DNA from: Streptosporangiales bacterium
Lineage (GTDB): Bacteria; Actinomycetota; Actinomycetes; Streptosporangiales; WHST01
Assembly: GCA_009379825.1 (NCBI GenBank)
Contig: WHTA01000001.1
Location: forward strand, 1-64,000
Length of the DNA: 64,000 nucleotides
Direction of reading: 5' to 3'
The stretch's first letter is position 1, and each line of letters begins with the position of its first letter. Position numbers and translations under genes: made by a program. The notes under the pieces are model-generated. The model saw only the letters and a program-made list of their open reading frames with translations. It did no database searches and had not been told where the DNA came from. Shown here one piece after another: positions 63,874 through 64,000 of the stretch.

Positions 63874-64000
63874 TCAGGTCACGAGCGCGCCCAGCCCGAC
63901 CAGCGCATTCTGGAGTACGACGAGTACCAACGGCCAGGTCTGTCCGCCGGGGGCGATGGCGCTCATGAGCTCGAGCAGACGAACCACCGGTGGCAACGGC
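63874..64000 (-). CDS. C-terminal end of a gene leaving the window (hydrophobic)
   Basis: 41 codons on the minus strand to a TGA at 63874-63876. The last stretch is hydrophobic (TWPLVLVVLQNALVGLGALV), consistent with the last helix of a membrane protein. The family cannot be told. The 70 nt between the hairpin and this end hold nothing clear. Confidence 0.35.
   Translation of the reverse strand, partial: PLPPVVRLLELMSAIAPGGQTWPLVLVVLQNALVGLGALVT

Overview
This is 64 kb of a high-GC actinobacterial chromosome. The main signs are third-position G/C bias, frequent GTG starts and ATGA/GTGA overlaps. Lineage-typical families include an ECF41 sigma factor, CGNR/ABATE regulators, F420-type DUF385 and PPOX proteins, DinB/DUF664 proteins and DesK/NarL two-component systems. 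No rRNA, tRNA, CRISPR array, prophage or intact insertion sequence was found. Most of the window is accessory or metabolic chromosome with many small regulator-plus-enzyme modules.

Layout. 0-11 kb: aldo/keto reductase, M20 amidohydrolase, a HelD-like helicase divergent from a second dnaN, SnoaL-like and membrane proteins, a HAD hydrolase, an MFS exporter divergent from a CGNR regulator across a perfect palindrome, and a frameshifted methionyl-tRNA synthetase behind a structured leader. 11-21 kb: SRPBCC protein, an RND permease reading in frame into a HIT domain, a cytidylyltransferase/SDR pair resembling split CDP-ribitol synthase, a NarL-type two-component system and an FAD dehydrogenase. 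21-31 kb: GNAT, a SWIM/SNF2 helicase pair, TetR, and a possible D-amino-acid locus (fold-III PLP enzyme, permease, beta-lactamase-like hydrolase). 31-41 kb: DLH and Lrp genes, then two divergent gene blocks centred on an apparent selenoprotein. The minus arm is a 357-aa protein, a UGSC-type selenoprotein, a 34-aa membrane peptide, a sodium:solute symporter and a VOC-TrmO protein. The plus arm is a paralogue of the 357-aa protein, a NifU-like protein, an IPMDH-like protein and an amidase. 41-48 kb: hydrolase, HxlR/PPOX, TetR/DUF385, kinase, Usp and DinB genes, and a three-gene cobalt nitrile hydratase with split beta subunit, divergent from argG. 48-64 kb: methyltransferases, ECF41 sigma/DoxX, Nudix, AraC, cupin/MarR, ArsR/SRPBCC/VOC, DHFR-like, P450 and GyrI-like genes, many of them broken.

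The most interesting region is 32.9-40.7 kb. At 35612-35614 an in-frame TGA separates two halves of one protein. A U-G-A-C-T-S motif begins at that codon, and an 8-bp stem with a pentaloop starts 10 nt downstream, where a bacterial SECIS is expected. The surrounding genes suggest uptake and catabolism of an unknown substrate, not a known pathway.

About eighteen genes carry frameshifts, stops, missing segments or fused halves. Several frameshifts are single missing bases in G/C runs, which points to consensus error. Others, mostly after 48 kb, lack tens of codons and could be decay or mis-assembly. Broken genes are given as single spans with the break located.
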